A stretch of DNA of 8,648 bases, taken from contig JADFNQ010000050.1 in the NCBI GenBank assembly GCA_022563285.1, forward strand, positions 1 to 8,648. The letters are read 5' to 3'. Under the pieces are notes generated by a model. It did not search any database, was not told the origin of the DNA, and saw only the letters and a program-made list of their open reading frames with translations. Made by a program: the position numbers and the translations under genes. Below are positions 1 to 7,381 of the stretch, one piece after another (the stretch's first letter is position 1; the number at the start of each line of letters is the position of its first letter). Origin of the DNA: Chloroflexota bacterium. GTDB lineage: Bacteria > Chloroflexota > Dehalococcoidia > SM23-28-2 > RBG-16-64-32.

Positions 1-952
1 TGAGGAAGATGGCGCCGAACAGGATCGACATCGGCAGGAGCTGACGGTTGTCGGAGCCCCAGATAAGACGCACCGCGTGAGGCACGATGAGCCCCACGAA
101 GCCGATGGTGCCGGCGACGGCCACGGCAGCGGCCGTGGCCAGGGAGGCCACGCCCAGCAGGAGCAGCTTCACCCGCTCCGGATCGATGCCGAGCTGTCGG
201 GCCTGCTCCTCGTCCAGACTGAGGACGTTAAGGATGCGACCGTGGGCCAGGATGACAAAGGCGGCGGGCACAACGTAGGGCAACGTCCAGATGACCTCGC
301 CCCAGGTGGCAGTGTTGAAGCTGCCCAGCACGACCGCGAATACTGAGAGCGTGTGCGTGGTGTCGCGTAGCATGAGAAAGGTGGTAATGGCTGTGGAAAA
401 CGACGCTACAGCCACGCCGGCGAGGATCAGTGTGGTCGCCGGCAGGGTGTTGCCCACACGGGCGACGCTGTAGACGATGACGACGGAGACGATGGCGCCG
501 GCGAAAGCGGCCAGGGGCAGGACGCTGAGTCCGTGCCAGGAGTGGGGCGCCTCCGTGACGATGACGATGGTTGCGCCCAGGGCAGCCCCGGTGGCCACAC
601 CGATGAGATAAGGATCGGCAAGCGGGTTACGGAACACCCCCTGGTAAGTTGCGCCGGCCATCGCCAGAACAGCGCCCGTCAGCCCCGCCAGCAGCACCCG
701 CGGCAGGCGCACCTCCCAGATGATGTCCCGCCAGAGAAGGGGCAGGCTGTCCGCCATCTCCACGCCGGGCAGACGAGAGAGGACAATGCGTACCGTGGCG
801 TCCAGCGGTATGCTGGCCGGGCCAACGGCTACGCCCAGGGTGACCACCCCCAGGAGGACCACCCCCGCCAGGAGGAACCGGGGCCAGGGGAAACGCCCCA
901 GTACGGCGAGAGGTTCCGCCTCAGGCGGGGCCGGCCGCTCGATGGCGCTCAT
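1..952 (-). CDS. btuC: BtuC/FecCD-family ABC permease, C-terminus cut by left edge
   Basis: This is an inner-membrane permease subunit of a BtuCDF-type importer, probably moving cobalamin delivered by the upstream binding protein. About 317 codons are in the window; the family is usually 330-350 residues, so roughly 20-40 C-terminal residues lie beyond position 1. The translation shows the family signatures: VRLPRVLLAGLTGA near residues 81-94, YQGVFRNPLADPYLIG near 103-118, and GFVGLIVPHAVRLIWG near the end of the visible part, separated by many hydrophobic segments. The ATG (952-950) overlaps the TGA of the upstream gene (951-949) as ATGA, which implies translational coupling. The FecCD family also includes iron-siderophore and heme permeases; the cobalamin assignment rests mainly on the riboswitch upstream of the operon. 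No ATPase gene is seen; one probably follows to the left. Confidence 0.93.
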   Translation of the reverse strand, partial: MSAIERPAPPEAEPLAVLGRFPWPRFLLAGVVLLGVVTLGVAVGPASIPLDATVRIVLSRLPGVEMADSLPLLWRDIIWEVRLPRVLLAGLTGAVLAMAGATYQGVFRNPLADPYLIGVATGAALGATIVIVTEAPHSWHGLSVLPLAAFAGAIVSVVIVYSVARVGNTLPATTLILAGVAVASFSTAITTFLMLRDTTHTLSVFAVVLGSFNTATWGEVIWTLPYVVPAAFVILAHGRILNVLSLDEEQARQLGIDPERVKLLLLGVASLATAAAVAVAGTIGFVGLIVPHAVRLIWGSDNRQLLPMSILFGAIFL

Positions 953-1968
953 GGGAAGAGCTCCGGGTAGAGGTACGCGGCCAGTGTGCGCAACGCCTCC
1001 ACCAGGCGCGGCCCCGGACGGGACACGATGTTCGGGTCGATGATGTGGATGCGATCGTTCTGCACGGCGGAGACGCTGCCCCAGCCGGGGCGGGCCCTGA
1101 CCGTATCGGGGCTCTCACCGGCGACCTCATCGGCCAGGATAATCACCTCCGGGTCGGCCTCAATGATCGCCTCCGCGCTCATCTGGGGGAACGGCTGGCC
1201 GGTGGCGTCGGCGATGTTCTGGGCGCCCAGGATGTCATACAGGTCGGCGATGAAGCTGCCGGGGCCAGCGGTGAAGTACGTATTGTCGATCTCGTGGAAG
1301 ATCGTGGGAGCGGCCACCGCGTCCCCGATCTCGGACTGGATGCTCTGCACCGCCGCCTGCATGTCGGCGACGAGGCCGGCGGCGTCGGCGGCGTGGCCGG
1401 TGGCCTCGCCCAGCAGTTCGGTCTGGTCGTACACCCCCTGGATGGACGCGGGGGCGGCCAGGTTAAGGACGGGGATGTCCAGGTTCTGGAGCGCCGCCTG
1501 GAGATCACCGGGGTCGAAGAAAATGACGACCAGGTCCGGCTGCAGGTCCGCGATCGCCTCCACGCTGGGGGTGAAGGCGTCCACCTTGGGCAGGTCGTTG
1601 ACCGCCTGCGGGCAGTCAGAGGTGCTGTCCACGGCGGTCATCTGGTCGCCGGCGCCGATGGCGTACAGGATCTCCGTGTGACCGGCGGAGAGGGAGGCGA
1701 TGCTCTGGGGCGGCGCCTCTAGCGCCACGGTGTTGCCCACGCTATCGGTTATCTCGACCGGGAAGGCGGAAGCGTCCGGCGCCGTGGTCTCCTGCGGGCC
1801 GACGCAGTCGAACACCGCCGTTACCGGCGTGGCCAACGGCTCCACGACGGGGGTAGGCGTATCCGTAATCGTAGGCGTTGGGGATGGACCGGAGCCGCCG
1901 CCGTTGCAGGCCACGACCGCGATAGCGAGCAGGGCCAGGATAGCGGGACCAATGTAGCGAAGCCTCAT
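949..1968 (-). CDS. btuF: BtuF-like periplasmic/lipoprotein cobalamin-binding protein
   Basis: This 339-residue lipoprotein would capture the substrate outside the membrane and hand it to the permease encoded next. The start at 1968 is preceded by GGGAGG about 10 bases upstream and gives a type II signal peptide with lipobox VVAC (Cys21). A Gly/Ser/Thr/Pro-rich linker (about 22-45) follows, then a periplasmic-binding domain of the BtuF/FhuD class (PF01497 type): VEITDSVGNTVAL, SIASLSAGHTEILYAIGAG, a central FIADLYDILGAQNIAD stretch, AIIEADPEVIIL, and a C-terminal RPGPRLVEALRTLAAYLYPE. In-frame ATG 2067 would add 33 residues, but that region contains the riboswitch-linked terminator, so it is rejected. 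The B12 riboswitch in the leader supports cobalamin as substrate. Related proteins bind heme or siderophores, so binding itself is inferred. Confidence 0.93.
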   Translation of the reverse strand: MRLRYIGPAILALLAIAVVACNGGGSGPSPTPTITDTPTPVVEPLATPVTAVFDCVGPQETTAPDASAFPVEITDSVGNTVALEAPPQSIASLSAGHTEILYAIGAGDQMTAVDSTSDCPQAVNDLPKVDAFTPSVEAIADLQPDLVVIFFDPGDLQAALQNLDIPVLNLAAPASIQGVYDQTELLGEATGHAADAAGLVADMQAAVQSIQSEIGDAVAAPTIFHEIDNTYFTAGPGSFIADLYDILGAQNIADATGQPFPQMSAEAIIEADPEVIILADEVAGESPDTVRARPGWGSVSAVQNDRIHIIDPNIVSRPGPRLVEALRTLAAYLYPELFP

Positions 1969-2016
1969 ATCGATTGACCTCCCGAAACTAGCCGGAAGGC
2001 GAGGGCGGGCGGTACG

Positions 2017-2044
2017 AAAAACCCCTGCCCGCCCAGGCAGGGGT
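2017..2044 (-). terminator. Rho-independent terminator of the B12 riboswitch expression platform
   Basis: On the minus strand a perfect 9-bp stem, ACCCCTGCC (2044-2036) with GGCAGGGGT (2029-2021), encloses a 6-base loop and is followed directly by a U run (plus-strand A run 2017-2021). It lies between the cobalamin aptamer and the btuF start, 49 bases upstream of the ATG, the expected place for transcription attenuation. Its 5' arm is also perfectly complementary to a 9-mer at the 5' end of the aptamer (2241-2233), which gives a possible antiterminator. Confidence 0.93.
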
Positions 2045-2091
2045 GTCGCGTCGCCGCTGTAGCCCATGCCTTTCCGCGAAGGCTGGTGGCC

Positions 2092-2241
2092 GACAGGGGC
2101 AGGCGACCTGGCTCCCCCGGTACCCGCACGGGCCCGGGGATACAGTTGCGGGACAGCGCCGGCCTCTTACCGGCTTCGCTTTTGACCCCTGCCCCCCGAC
2201 AGCGAGCAGCCCGCCGCCGAGGGGTCGCGGGGACCCCTGCC
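2092..2241 (-). ncRNA. Cobalamin (adenosylcobalamin) riboswitch upstream of btuF
   Basis: Read on the minus strand, the leader carries the hallmarks of the B12 aptamer in order. They are AAAAGCGAAGCCGGT (2183-2169), a GCCGG/CCGGC stem (2158-2162 with 2170-2174), the very conserved CCCGCAACTGTA (2152-2141), and a B12 box AGCCAGGTCGCCTGCC (2113-2098). A closing P1-like stem can form between GGCAGGGG (2241-2234) and CCCCTGTC (2099-2092), with one G-U pair. The B12 box differs from the common AGCCAGGAGACCTGCC at three central positions, and GCGAA replaces the usual GGGAA. The boundaries come from pairing by eye. Bound ligand is expected to favour the downstream terminator and switch off uptake. 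Confidence 0.93.
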
Positions 2242-2265
2242 AAACGCTATTAAGTTGTCACACGC

Positions 2266-2294
2266 ACTCTAGCGCCCGCCGTCCGGTTCGTCAA
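2266..2294 (-). promoter_or_regulatory. Sigma70-type promoter for the B12 uptake operon
   Basis: On the minus strand TTGACG (-35, 2294-2289) and TAGAGT (-10, 2271-2266) are separated by exactly 17 bases. Transcription would begin near 2259, about 18 bases before the first riboswitch strand, which fits the riboswitch boundary well. The motif is seen; its activity is inferred. Confidence 0.75.
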
Positions 2295-2327
2295 GCGGGG
2301 GGAGCCACTGCGGGACGCCTTAGGCCG

Positions 2328-2356
2328 TTGAACTGCAATGGCGGAAGGCATAGGAT
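2328..2356 (+). promoter_or_regulatory. Sigma70-type promoter for the SDR gene
   Basis: TTGAAC (-35, 2328-2333) and TAGGAT (-10, 2351-2356) are spaced by 17 bases. The expected start near 2363 leaves a leader of about 36 bases before the ATG at 2399. It diverges from the B12-operon promoter, with 33 bases between the two -35 elements, so the regions could influence each other. Each hexamer matches consensus at only four positions. Confidence 0.55.
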
Positions 2357-2398
2357 ACGCGCAAAGCCACCTGACACGCGCGCAAGGGGTAACATGCC

Positions 2399-3190
2399 AT
2401 GGACCTGGGACTGAAAGGAAAGGCAGCCCTCGTGTGCGGCTCCAGCAAGGGGATCGGGCGGGCTATCGCTATCGGTCTGGCGAGGGAGGGCTGCAACGTC
2501 GGTATCTGCGCCCGCGATAACGCTGCCCTGGCAGCGACCGCCAGCACCATTCGCCGGGAGACGGACGCGGAGGTGTTCTCCCTGGTCTGTGACATGGCGC
2601 GCTACGAGGAGATCAAGCGAGTGGTGCAGGAGACGGCGAACAGTTTCGGGCGGCTGGACATCCTAGTGAACAACGCCGGCGGGCCCCGTACCGGCACGTT
2701 CGACGAGATGGAGGAGACGGACTGGCTGCAAGCGATCAACCAGAACCTGATGTCGGCCATCCGCACTACGCGGGAGGCGCTGCCACATCTGAGGCGCTCC
2801 GGCGGCGGCCGCGTCATCAACATCACATCTGTCGCCGTTAAGCAGCCTATCGACCGGCTGATCCTCTCCAACACGGTGCGTCTGGGGGTCGTCGGCATGG
2901 CCAAGACGCTGTCGCGGGAGCTGGCGCCGGAAGGGATCACCGTGAACAACGTCTGCCCTGGCAGCATCGCCACGGAGCGGCTGATGGCGCTTATTGAGGA
3001 GCGCGCCCAGCGGGAGGGGATGAAGATGGAGGAGGCGATTGAGATTGAGGAGCGGCGGGTACCGATGGGACACCTGGGGGACCCCGAGGACGTGGCGAAC
3101 CTGGTGGTGTTCCTGGCCTCAGCGAAGGCCCACTACATTACGGGGACGACGATCCAGGTGGACGGCGGCAGCACCACGGCGGTGTTCTAG
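2399..3190 (+). CDS. SDR-family oxidoreductase-like protein with atypical active site
   Basis: This 263-residue protein has the length and fold signatures of a classical short-chain dehydrogenase/reductase. The dinucleotide-binding GSSKGIG is at residues 14-20, NNAG at 91-94, the active-site-type Asn near 116, NITS with Ser144, and a C-terminal ITGTTIQVDGG. Aligned without gaps to FabG-type enzymes through GITVNNVCPG, the catalytic Tyr falls on Ser157 and the Lys on Arg161 (SNTVR in place of YxxxK). This resembles the BKR-like SDR subgroup recalled as lacking a perfect catalytic tetrad, so it may still bind NAD(P)(H) but use different chemistry or have lost activity. AAGGGG (2384-2389) sits 9 bases before the ATG; an ATG at 2394 is out of frame. 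The gene stands alone and converges on the transporter operon. The substrate is unknown. Confidence 0.93.
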   Translation: MDLGLKGKAALVCGSSKGIGRAIAIGLAREGCNVGICARDNAALAATASTIRRETDAEVFSLVCDMARYEEIKRVVQETANSFGRLDILVNNAGGPRTGTFDEMEETDWLQAINQNLMSAIRTTREALPHLRRSGGGRVINITSVAVKQPIDRLILSNTVRLGVVGMAKTLSRELAPEGITVNNVCPGSIATERLMALIEERAQREGMKMEEAIEIEERRVPMGHLGDPEDVANLVVFLASAKAHYITGTTIQVDGGSTTAVF

Positions 3191-3250
3191 CCCCCGGCGG
3201 GGCCGGCCCTCTATCGCGGCAGGCCCGGGCGCGCTGAAGCGAACCGCTGC
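3191..3250. other. Convergent intergenic spacer with GC-rich hairpins
   Basis: The stop codons of the SDR gene and the solute-binding protein gene are 60 bases apart. The spacer holds a hairpin GCCCC-CGGC-GGGGC (3190-3203) that starts on the last base of the SDR stop codon, a GGGCCGGCCC palindrome (3200-3209), and a GCCCGGGC palindrome (3223-3230). None is followed by a T run on either strand, so these are not canonical intrinsic terminators. They may still slow polymerase or act in a shared, possibly factor-dependent termination zone. Confidence 0.4.
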
Positions 3251-5236
3251 CTACTGCCGCCCCTCGAAGGTGGGATCGTTCTGGTCCAGCCACTGGTTGG
3301 TTATCCAGTGGTTGTTGCCGAACCAGGGCCAGGTGTAGTTGTTCTTGTAGTAAGGCCAGGATACGGATGCAGTGATGAGGGTGGCGTAATCCAGGCGAGC
3401 GAAAGCGGCCGTGTCCGGCTTCAGCTCCAGCGGGCCGCTGCCGTCCGGCTTCACGCCCAGGAGGTAGCGCTGGATCTGGAAGCCGATCTCCCGCCTGGTG
3501 TCTTCGTCGAACTCCGCCCGCTGCGCGTCCAGCATGGCGTCCAGCTCAGGATCGCTCACACCGAAGGAGTTCTTGGGGCCACCCGTCTTGAAGTAAGGGA
3601 AGACCCAGTCGTCCAGGTCGATCCAGCCGTTATCGAACCCCCAGGTGGCCACCATCTGGTCGCACCCCTTCAGCCAGCCTTCGGCTATCTGCGGGTAGGC
3701 GCGGATCACCTGCTTCTTGACGTCTGGGCCTAAGTTCTGGCGCAGCCCCTCTATGAAGCTGGGGGCGAAGTCCGGGATGTACGACGGTTGGTCGGCGAAG
3801 ACGAAGTCCATCTCAGGGCTACCCGCCTCCTCGTACAGCCGCCGCGCCATCGCCAGGTCTTCCTGTCGCTCCGCCCGGCCCTGCCGGTACCCAGGGATCT
3901 TCAGCAGCTCTTCCTGGAGGAGCGCCCACTTGTCGATGACGGGCCCCACCGGGCCCGTTACTGCCGCCTCACCGGACCAGATGAAGTCCACCACCTGCTG
4001 GCGGTCGGCCGCCAGGTGGACCGCCCTCCGCAGGCGAGGGTCGCTCCAGAGCGGGCAGGGCGCCCCCGTCTCGGTATCAAATATCTTGAAGCGGGTGTTC
4101 ACCCAGCCGGAGACGGTCTGGCGCAGGAGCTCCAGCTCCGGCATCTCGTCCTTGATGTCAAACACCCACTGCGGGTTGGTGACGAAGCTGCCGACGTCGA
4201 GCTTCTTGCCCCGAAAGAGGGACTCACGGGTGGCGTCATCGACGATGAAGAACGAGGTGTAGCCATCAAGGAACGGCCGTCCCTGGCCTGCAGCCTGGTC
4301 CTGCCACCCGAACCAGTCCGGGTTTCGGATGAGGCTGATCTCCTGTAGGGACCTCAGTTCGCCCCAGACGAATGGCCCCGTGCCGATCATGCGACTCTGT
4401 GGGTCCGACCGAGCGAAGTCCAGGGTGTCACGCCCCTCATCCACCACCTCACGGGGGAGGATGAAGGCGTTGGTGTCCGCCAGGAAGTGTAGCAAGGGGG
4501 ACACGGGCCCGTTAGTCGTTATCTTGACGGTGAAGTCGTCAATCTTTTCGACCTTCTCCATCGTCAGGTACTGGCTGCTGCGGTAGAACAGAGTGTAGCG
4601 GGGGCTGGCCAGGTTCTTCTGCCTCTCGATGCTCCACACCACGTCGTCCGCCGTCAACTCGCGGCCGGGCAGGCCCGGGAACTTGGTGGCGGCGTCCTTG
4701 ATCGCCACCTTATCGCGCACGTCAGGCGGCAGGGTAGCGGGGTCGTGGAATCTGACGCCGCGGCGCAGCTTGATGATAAACTCCGTCGGCGGATCGCCAA
4801 TCGCCTCGGGCATACCATCCGCCAGGTCAGGCTCTAGCATCTGCTCGCTGTGTGATACGTACTTGTACAGCTTGCTATACGCGGCGGAGTGACCGCTGTA
4901 CAGGGGGCCGAACTGGGTCTGGTGGGGGTCAAACGTGTCCAGGACCAGGGCATCGAAGCCGGAGAACCGCAGGGTGCCGCCGGTTGTCCCGGGCGCCTCA
5001 AAGGGGCGGCGGGCGTCGTGAATAGGGATGTCAGACCCCCGGAACCCGGTGCCGTCACCATCGCCTGTGACCGGGGTGGAGCCGACGCTAGGGCCGCTTG
5101 TGGTAGTGCCGCCGCCACCACATCCGATGATGGCGGCCGTGGCCAGGCCGCCGCCTCCCAGCAGCGCGCCCCCCATCAAACGGCGGCGGGTCATCCGCTT
5201 GCGCCAGACGTTCTTCCAGTAATTCGACTCACCCAT
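3251..5236 (-). CDS. Family 5 extracellular solute-binding protein (peptide/nickel type), Tat-type lipoprotein
   Basis: This 661-residue protein would be the substrate receptor of the importer encoded upstream (DppA/OppA type, SBP_bac_5). The ATG at 5236 has a strong AAGGAG Shine-Dalgarno 6 bases upstream (5248-5243). The N-terminus has a charged region, a twin-arginine motif TRRRLMGG (16-23), a hydrophobic Gly/Ala/Leu segment, and lipobox IIGC (Cys39), followed by Gly/Thr-rich sequence. This suggests Tat export and then lipid anchoring. Family features include DLADGMPEAIGDPPTEFIIK leading into LRRGVRFHD, ELTADDVVWSIER, GTGPFVW, and DPRLRRAVHLAADRQQVVDF. It is longer than typical E. coli DppA (about 535 residues). 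The substrate cannot be read from sequence; peptides, oligosaccharides, nickel or other small molecules are all possible. It is the last gene of the operon, 59 bases after the DppC-like gene. Confidence 0.93.
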   Translation of the reverse strand: MGESNYWKNVWRKRMTRRRLMGGALLGGGGLATAAIIGCGGGGTTTSGPSVGSTPVTGDGDGTGFRGSDIPIHDARRPFEAPGTTGGTLRFSGFDALVLDTFDPHQTQFGPLYSGHSAAYSKLYKYVSHSEQMLEPDLADGMPEAIGDPPTEFIIKLRRGVRFHDPATLPPDVRDKVAIKDAATKFPGLPGRELTADDVVWSIERQKNLASPRYTLFYRSSQYLTMEKVEKIDDFTVKITTNGPVSPLLHFLADTNAFILPREVVDEGRDTLDFARSDPQSRMIGTGPFVWGELRSLQEISLIRNPDWFGWQDQAAGQGRPFLDGYTSFFIVDDATRESLFRGKKLDVGSFVTNPQWVFDIKDEMPELELLRQTVSGWVNTRFKIFDTETGAPCPLWSDPRLRRAVHLAADRQQVVDFIWSGEAAVTGPVGPVIDKWALLQEELLKIPGYRQGRAERQEDLAMARRLYEEAGSPEMDFVFADQPSYIPDFAPSFIEGLRQNLGPDVKKQVIRAYPQIAEGWLKGCDQMVATWGFDNGWIDLDDWVFPYFKTGGPKNSFGVSDPELDAMLDAQRAEFDEDTRREIGFQIQRYLLGVKPDGSGPLELKPDTAAFARLDYATLITASVSWPYYKNNYTWPWFGNNHWITNQWLDQNDPTFEGRQ

Positions 5237-5295
5237 TCCCGTCTCCTTCTGGACCTAACATGGCCGCAGTCCCCCAGGTATCATTATGTAACAAA

Positions 5296-6294
5296 TCAGC
5301 CAACGCGCAAGCGCGGGTCAAGGACATCCCGTAGAGCATCGCCAGCGAGGTTGAAGCCAAGCACAGAGAAAACGATCGCGCCGCCGGCGGCCAGGGTGTG
5401 ATATCCCTCCGGATCCGGCGGCAGGAAGCTACGCGTAACGTTGAGCATAATGCCCCAGGAGGGGTCCTGGGGAACACGCTGAGGGGCGATGAAGGAGATG
5501 GCGGCCTCGGCAAGGATTACGGCGCCGAGGCCGACGGAGATCAGCACAATGATCGGCGCCATGATGTTGGGCAGGATGTGGAACACCATGGTGCGGGTGT
5601 CCGTAGCGCCGATCACCTTAGCCGCCTCGATATAGGGCTGCTCCCGTGTGGAGAACACTACCCCGCGGACGATGCGTTGCACGCTGGTGACACCGACGAA
5701 CCCCAGGCCGATAGCGAGAATCGTCAGGTCCGGGTTGAACAGAGAGACCAGGAGGATCAATATCAGAAGGGCAGGGAAGGCCTGGAAAGAGTCCATCAAC
5801 CTCTGGATGACGGTATCCAGCCAGCCGCGGAAGAAGGCGGAGATAATGCCAATAGTGGTGCCGACCACGGTAGCGAAGGCGAGCGCCCACAGCCCGATAA
5901 ACAGGGAGCGCCGGGCCGCGAACACCATTCGGGAGTAGGTATCGCGTCCGCCCTTGTCCGTGCCCAGCCAGTGATCCGCGCTGGGCAGGAAGTACTGGGC
6001 GATACGGCCGCTCTCCGCATCGCGGAAGGTAGTCTCAGCGTCGAAGCGCGCCAGCCACGGTTTCCCCAGCTCGAACCCCAGGGGCCGCGAGGGCAGCTGC
6101 GGCGCCCCGAACTCCGCCTTGGGCCAGCCCAGCGTCATCGCCAGCATCAGCAGGACGAGGAACACACCGAAGGCGCCGAGCGGCTTGCGACGGATGAACT
6201 TCCAGATGTTGGAAGGTATGCCCGGCCGCTCTGGTAGCGCCCACTCGGCTGGCGGGGCTAGTACGGGGGCCCGGGCCTGCTGCTCTCCCTGCAC
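5296..6294 (-). CDS. DppC/OppC-family ABC transporter permease
   Basis: This is the second membrane permease of the peptide/nickel-type importer, 332 residues long. The sequence shows an N-terminal cytoplasmic segment, TM1 near residues 38-56, and a periplasmic insert. The family hallmark HWLGTDKGGRDTYSR is at 108-122, with further membrane segments near 131-154, 172-200 and 244-268. The EAA loop YIEAAKVIGA (221-230), which contacts the ATPase, is followed by HILPN, then SWGIMLN (279-285) and the terminal GDALRDVLDPRLR. The start is GTG (6294-6292) with GAGGGA 6 bases upstream (6306-6301); that Shine-Dalgarno overlaps the TAG of the upstream permease, so translation is probably coupled. The gap is 11 bases. 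SFIAPQRVPQDP replaces the more usual SFLGLG.Q.P.P in the last part. Confidence 0.95.
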   Translation of the reverse strand: MQGEQQARAPVLAPPAEWALPERPGIPSNIWKFIRRKPLGAFGVFLVLLMLAMTLGWPKAEFGAPQLPSRPLGFELGKPWLARFDAETTFRDAESGRIAQYFLPSADHWLGTDKGGRDTYSRMVFAARRSLFIGLWALAFATVVGTTIGIISAFFRGWLDTVIQRLMDSFQAFPALLILILLVSLFNPDLTILAIGLGFVGVTSVQRIVRGVVFSTREQPYIEAAKVIGATDTRTMVFHILPNIMAPIIVLISVGLGAVILAEAAISFIAPQRVPQDPSWGIMLNVTRSFLPPDPEGYHTLAAGGAIVFSVLGFNLAGDALRDVLDPRLRVG

Positions 6295-6305
6295 CGTTCG
6301 TCCCT

Positions 6306-7304
6306 CTATCCGAAGCGAATCCTGGGGTCAAGCCAGGCGTAGGAGATATCCACGAGCAGGTTGACGAACACCAGTATCACCGCTATCACCAGCACCACCC
6401 CCTGGATCACCGGATAATCGAACTGGCCGATGGCGTTCACCACCCACAGGCCGATGCCCGGGATCACGAAGATCGTCTCCAGGACCACGTTCGCGCTGAC
6501 GAGAGTCCCCAGGAGCAACCCCACCACCGTGAGGACCGGGATCAGCGCGTTCTTCAGGGCGTGTCTGAGGATGATCACCCGCTCCTGTAGCCCCTTGGAC
6601 CAGGCGGTGCGGACGTAGTCCTGACGCATCACCTCCAGCATCTGCGAACGGAGGAAGCGCATGATAATGGCACCCGTTCCCAGGCCGCCGATGATCGCCG
6701 GCATGAACATTATTTGAAGGTTGACCCATACGTCCACTCCCCGCCCCGTTTCGAAGGGCGGGAATGGTAACAAGTCACGGTAGGTGGTGAGAGGCGGCGT
6801 GTATCCGATAGGGTCGCGGGCGACCAGGAGCAGCACCAGCACGCCCAGCACGAACACCGGTATCCCCAGCAAGGCGATGGAAAAGAAACGGAGGACATAG
6901 TCGATCACGGTGTCCTGCCGGATAGCGGAGATGATGCCGATGGGCACGGCGACGAGCAGGGCCACCATGATCTGAAGGAGGCCGAGCTCCAGGGAGGGGC
7001 CGATTCGGTTCCCGATCTCGTCAATCACATCCTCCCTCGCCGCGAACGATTCACCGAGGTCCAGATGGGAGATGTTCCAGAGGTAGGTCCTGTACTGCAC
7101 GAAGATCGACCCATCCAGACCAAGGTCCGCGCGGACGATGTCTCTAGCCCGTTCGGTTGCCCCCGGATCAGTGATCTGGGTCTGTGCGGCCTGCTGAGTC
7201 ACGACGAAATCGGTGTCTATGCGCAGGACCAGGAAGACAAGCGTGGCCACCATGAATATGACCAGGAGGTTCAGGAGGACTCGCTGCAGGATGTACTGCT
7301 GCAT
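6306..7304 (-). CDS. DppB/OppB-family ABC transporter permease
   Basis: This is the first gene of the importer operon, a 332-residue integral membrane permease. TM1 is near residues 9-27, followed by a periplasmic stretch ending in SHLDLGESF (79-87). Further membrane segments lie near 105-128, 137-162, 196-217, 254-275 and 300-322. The EAA-type cytoplasmic loop DYVRTAWSKGL (229-239) runs into RHALKNALIPVLTVVG, with PGIGLWVVNAI near 282-292 and the diagnostic LLVDISYAWLDPRIR end. The start ATG at 7304 has only a weak AAGAG element 6 bases upstream. A promoter about 110 bases upstream appears to drive this gene, the DppC-like gene and the binding protein. No DppD/DppF ATPase gene is linked in this window. 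Confidence 0.95.
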   Translation of the reverse strand: MQQYILQRVLLNLLVIFMVATLVFLVLRIDTDFVVTQQAAQTQITDPGATERARDIVRADLGLDGSIFVQYRTYLWNISHLDLGESFAAREDVIDEIGNRIGPSLELGLLQIMVALLVAVPIGIISAIRQDTVIDYVLRFFSIALLGIPVFVLGVLVLLLVARDPIGYTPPLTTYRDLLPFPPFETGRGVDVWVNLQIMFMPAIIGGLGTGAIIMRFLRSQMLEVMRQDYVRTAWSKGLQERVIILRHALKNALIPVLTVVGLLLGTLVSANVVLETIFVIPGIGLWVVNAIGQFDYPVIQGVVLVIAVILVFVNLLVDISYAWLDPRIRFG

Positions 7305-7381
7305 GACCGGCTCTTTTAGGCCCGGCTTGGAGGGGGCGTTGGGGCGTGCTCCCGCCTATGAGAATGGACGACCATCATTAC

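Noticed and set aside
533..970. Plus-strand open frame of 145 codons opposite the BtuC-type permease
   Set aside because: The opposite strand carries strong FecCD motifs; this frame has a low-complexity, Arg/Gly/Pro/His-rich composition typical of shadows.
986..1722. Long plus-strand open frames (231 and 225 codons) opposite btuF
   Set aside because: They are antisense shadows of a clearly recognisable protein in GC-rich DNA and show no family motifs.
1969..2067. N-terminal extension of the BtuF-like gene to an in-frame ATG at 2067
   Set aside because: The extension runs through the terminator hairpin and its U run and lacks signal-peptide character, while the start at 1968 has a Shine-Dalgarno and a clean lipoprotein signal.
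2043..2414. Plus-strand open frame of 123 codons across the B12 leader
   Set aside because: It is the complement of the riboswitch and both promoters, and has no coding signature.
3788..4348. Plus-strand open frame of 186 codons opposite the solute-binding protein
   Set aside because: It is a shadow of the solute-binding protein with no start signal or motifs of its own.
5398..6237. Plus-strand open frame of 279 codons opposite the DppC-like permease
   Set aside because: Its composition (Asp/Gln/Gly/His-rich) is that of an antisense shadow, and the minus strand has unambiguous permease motifs.
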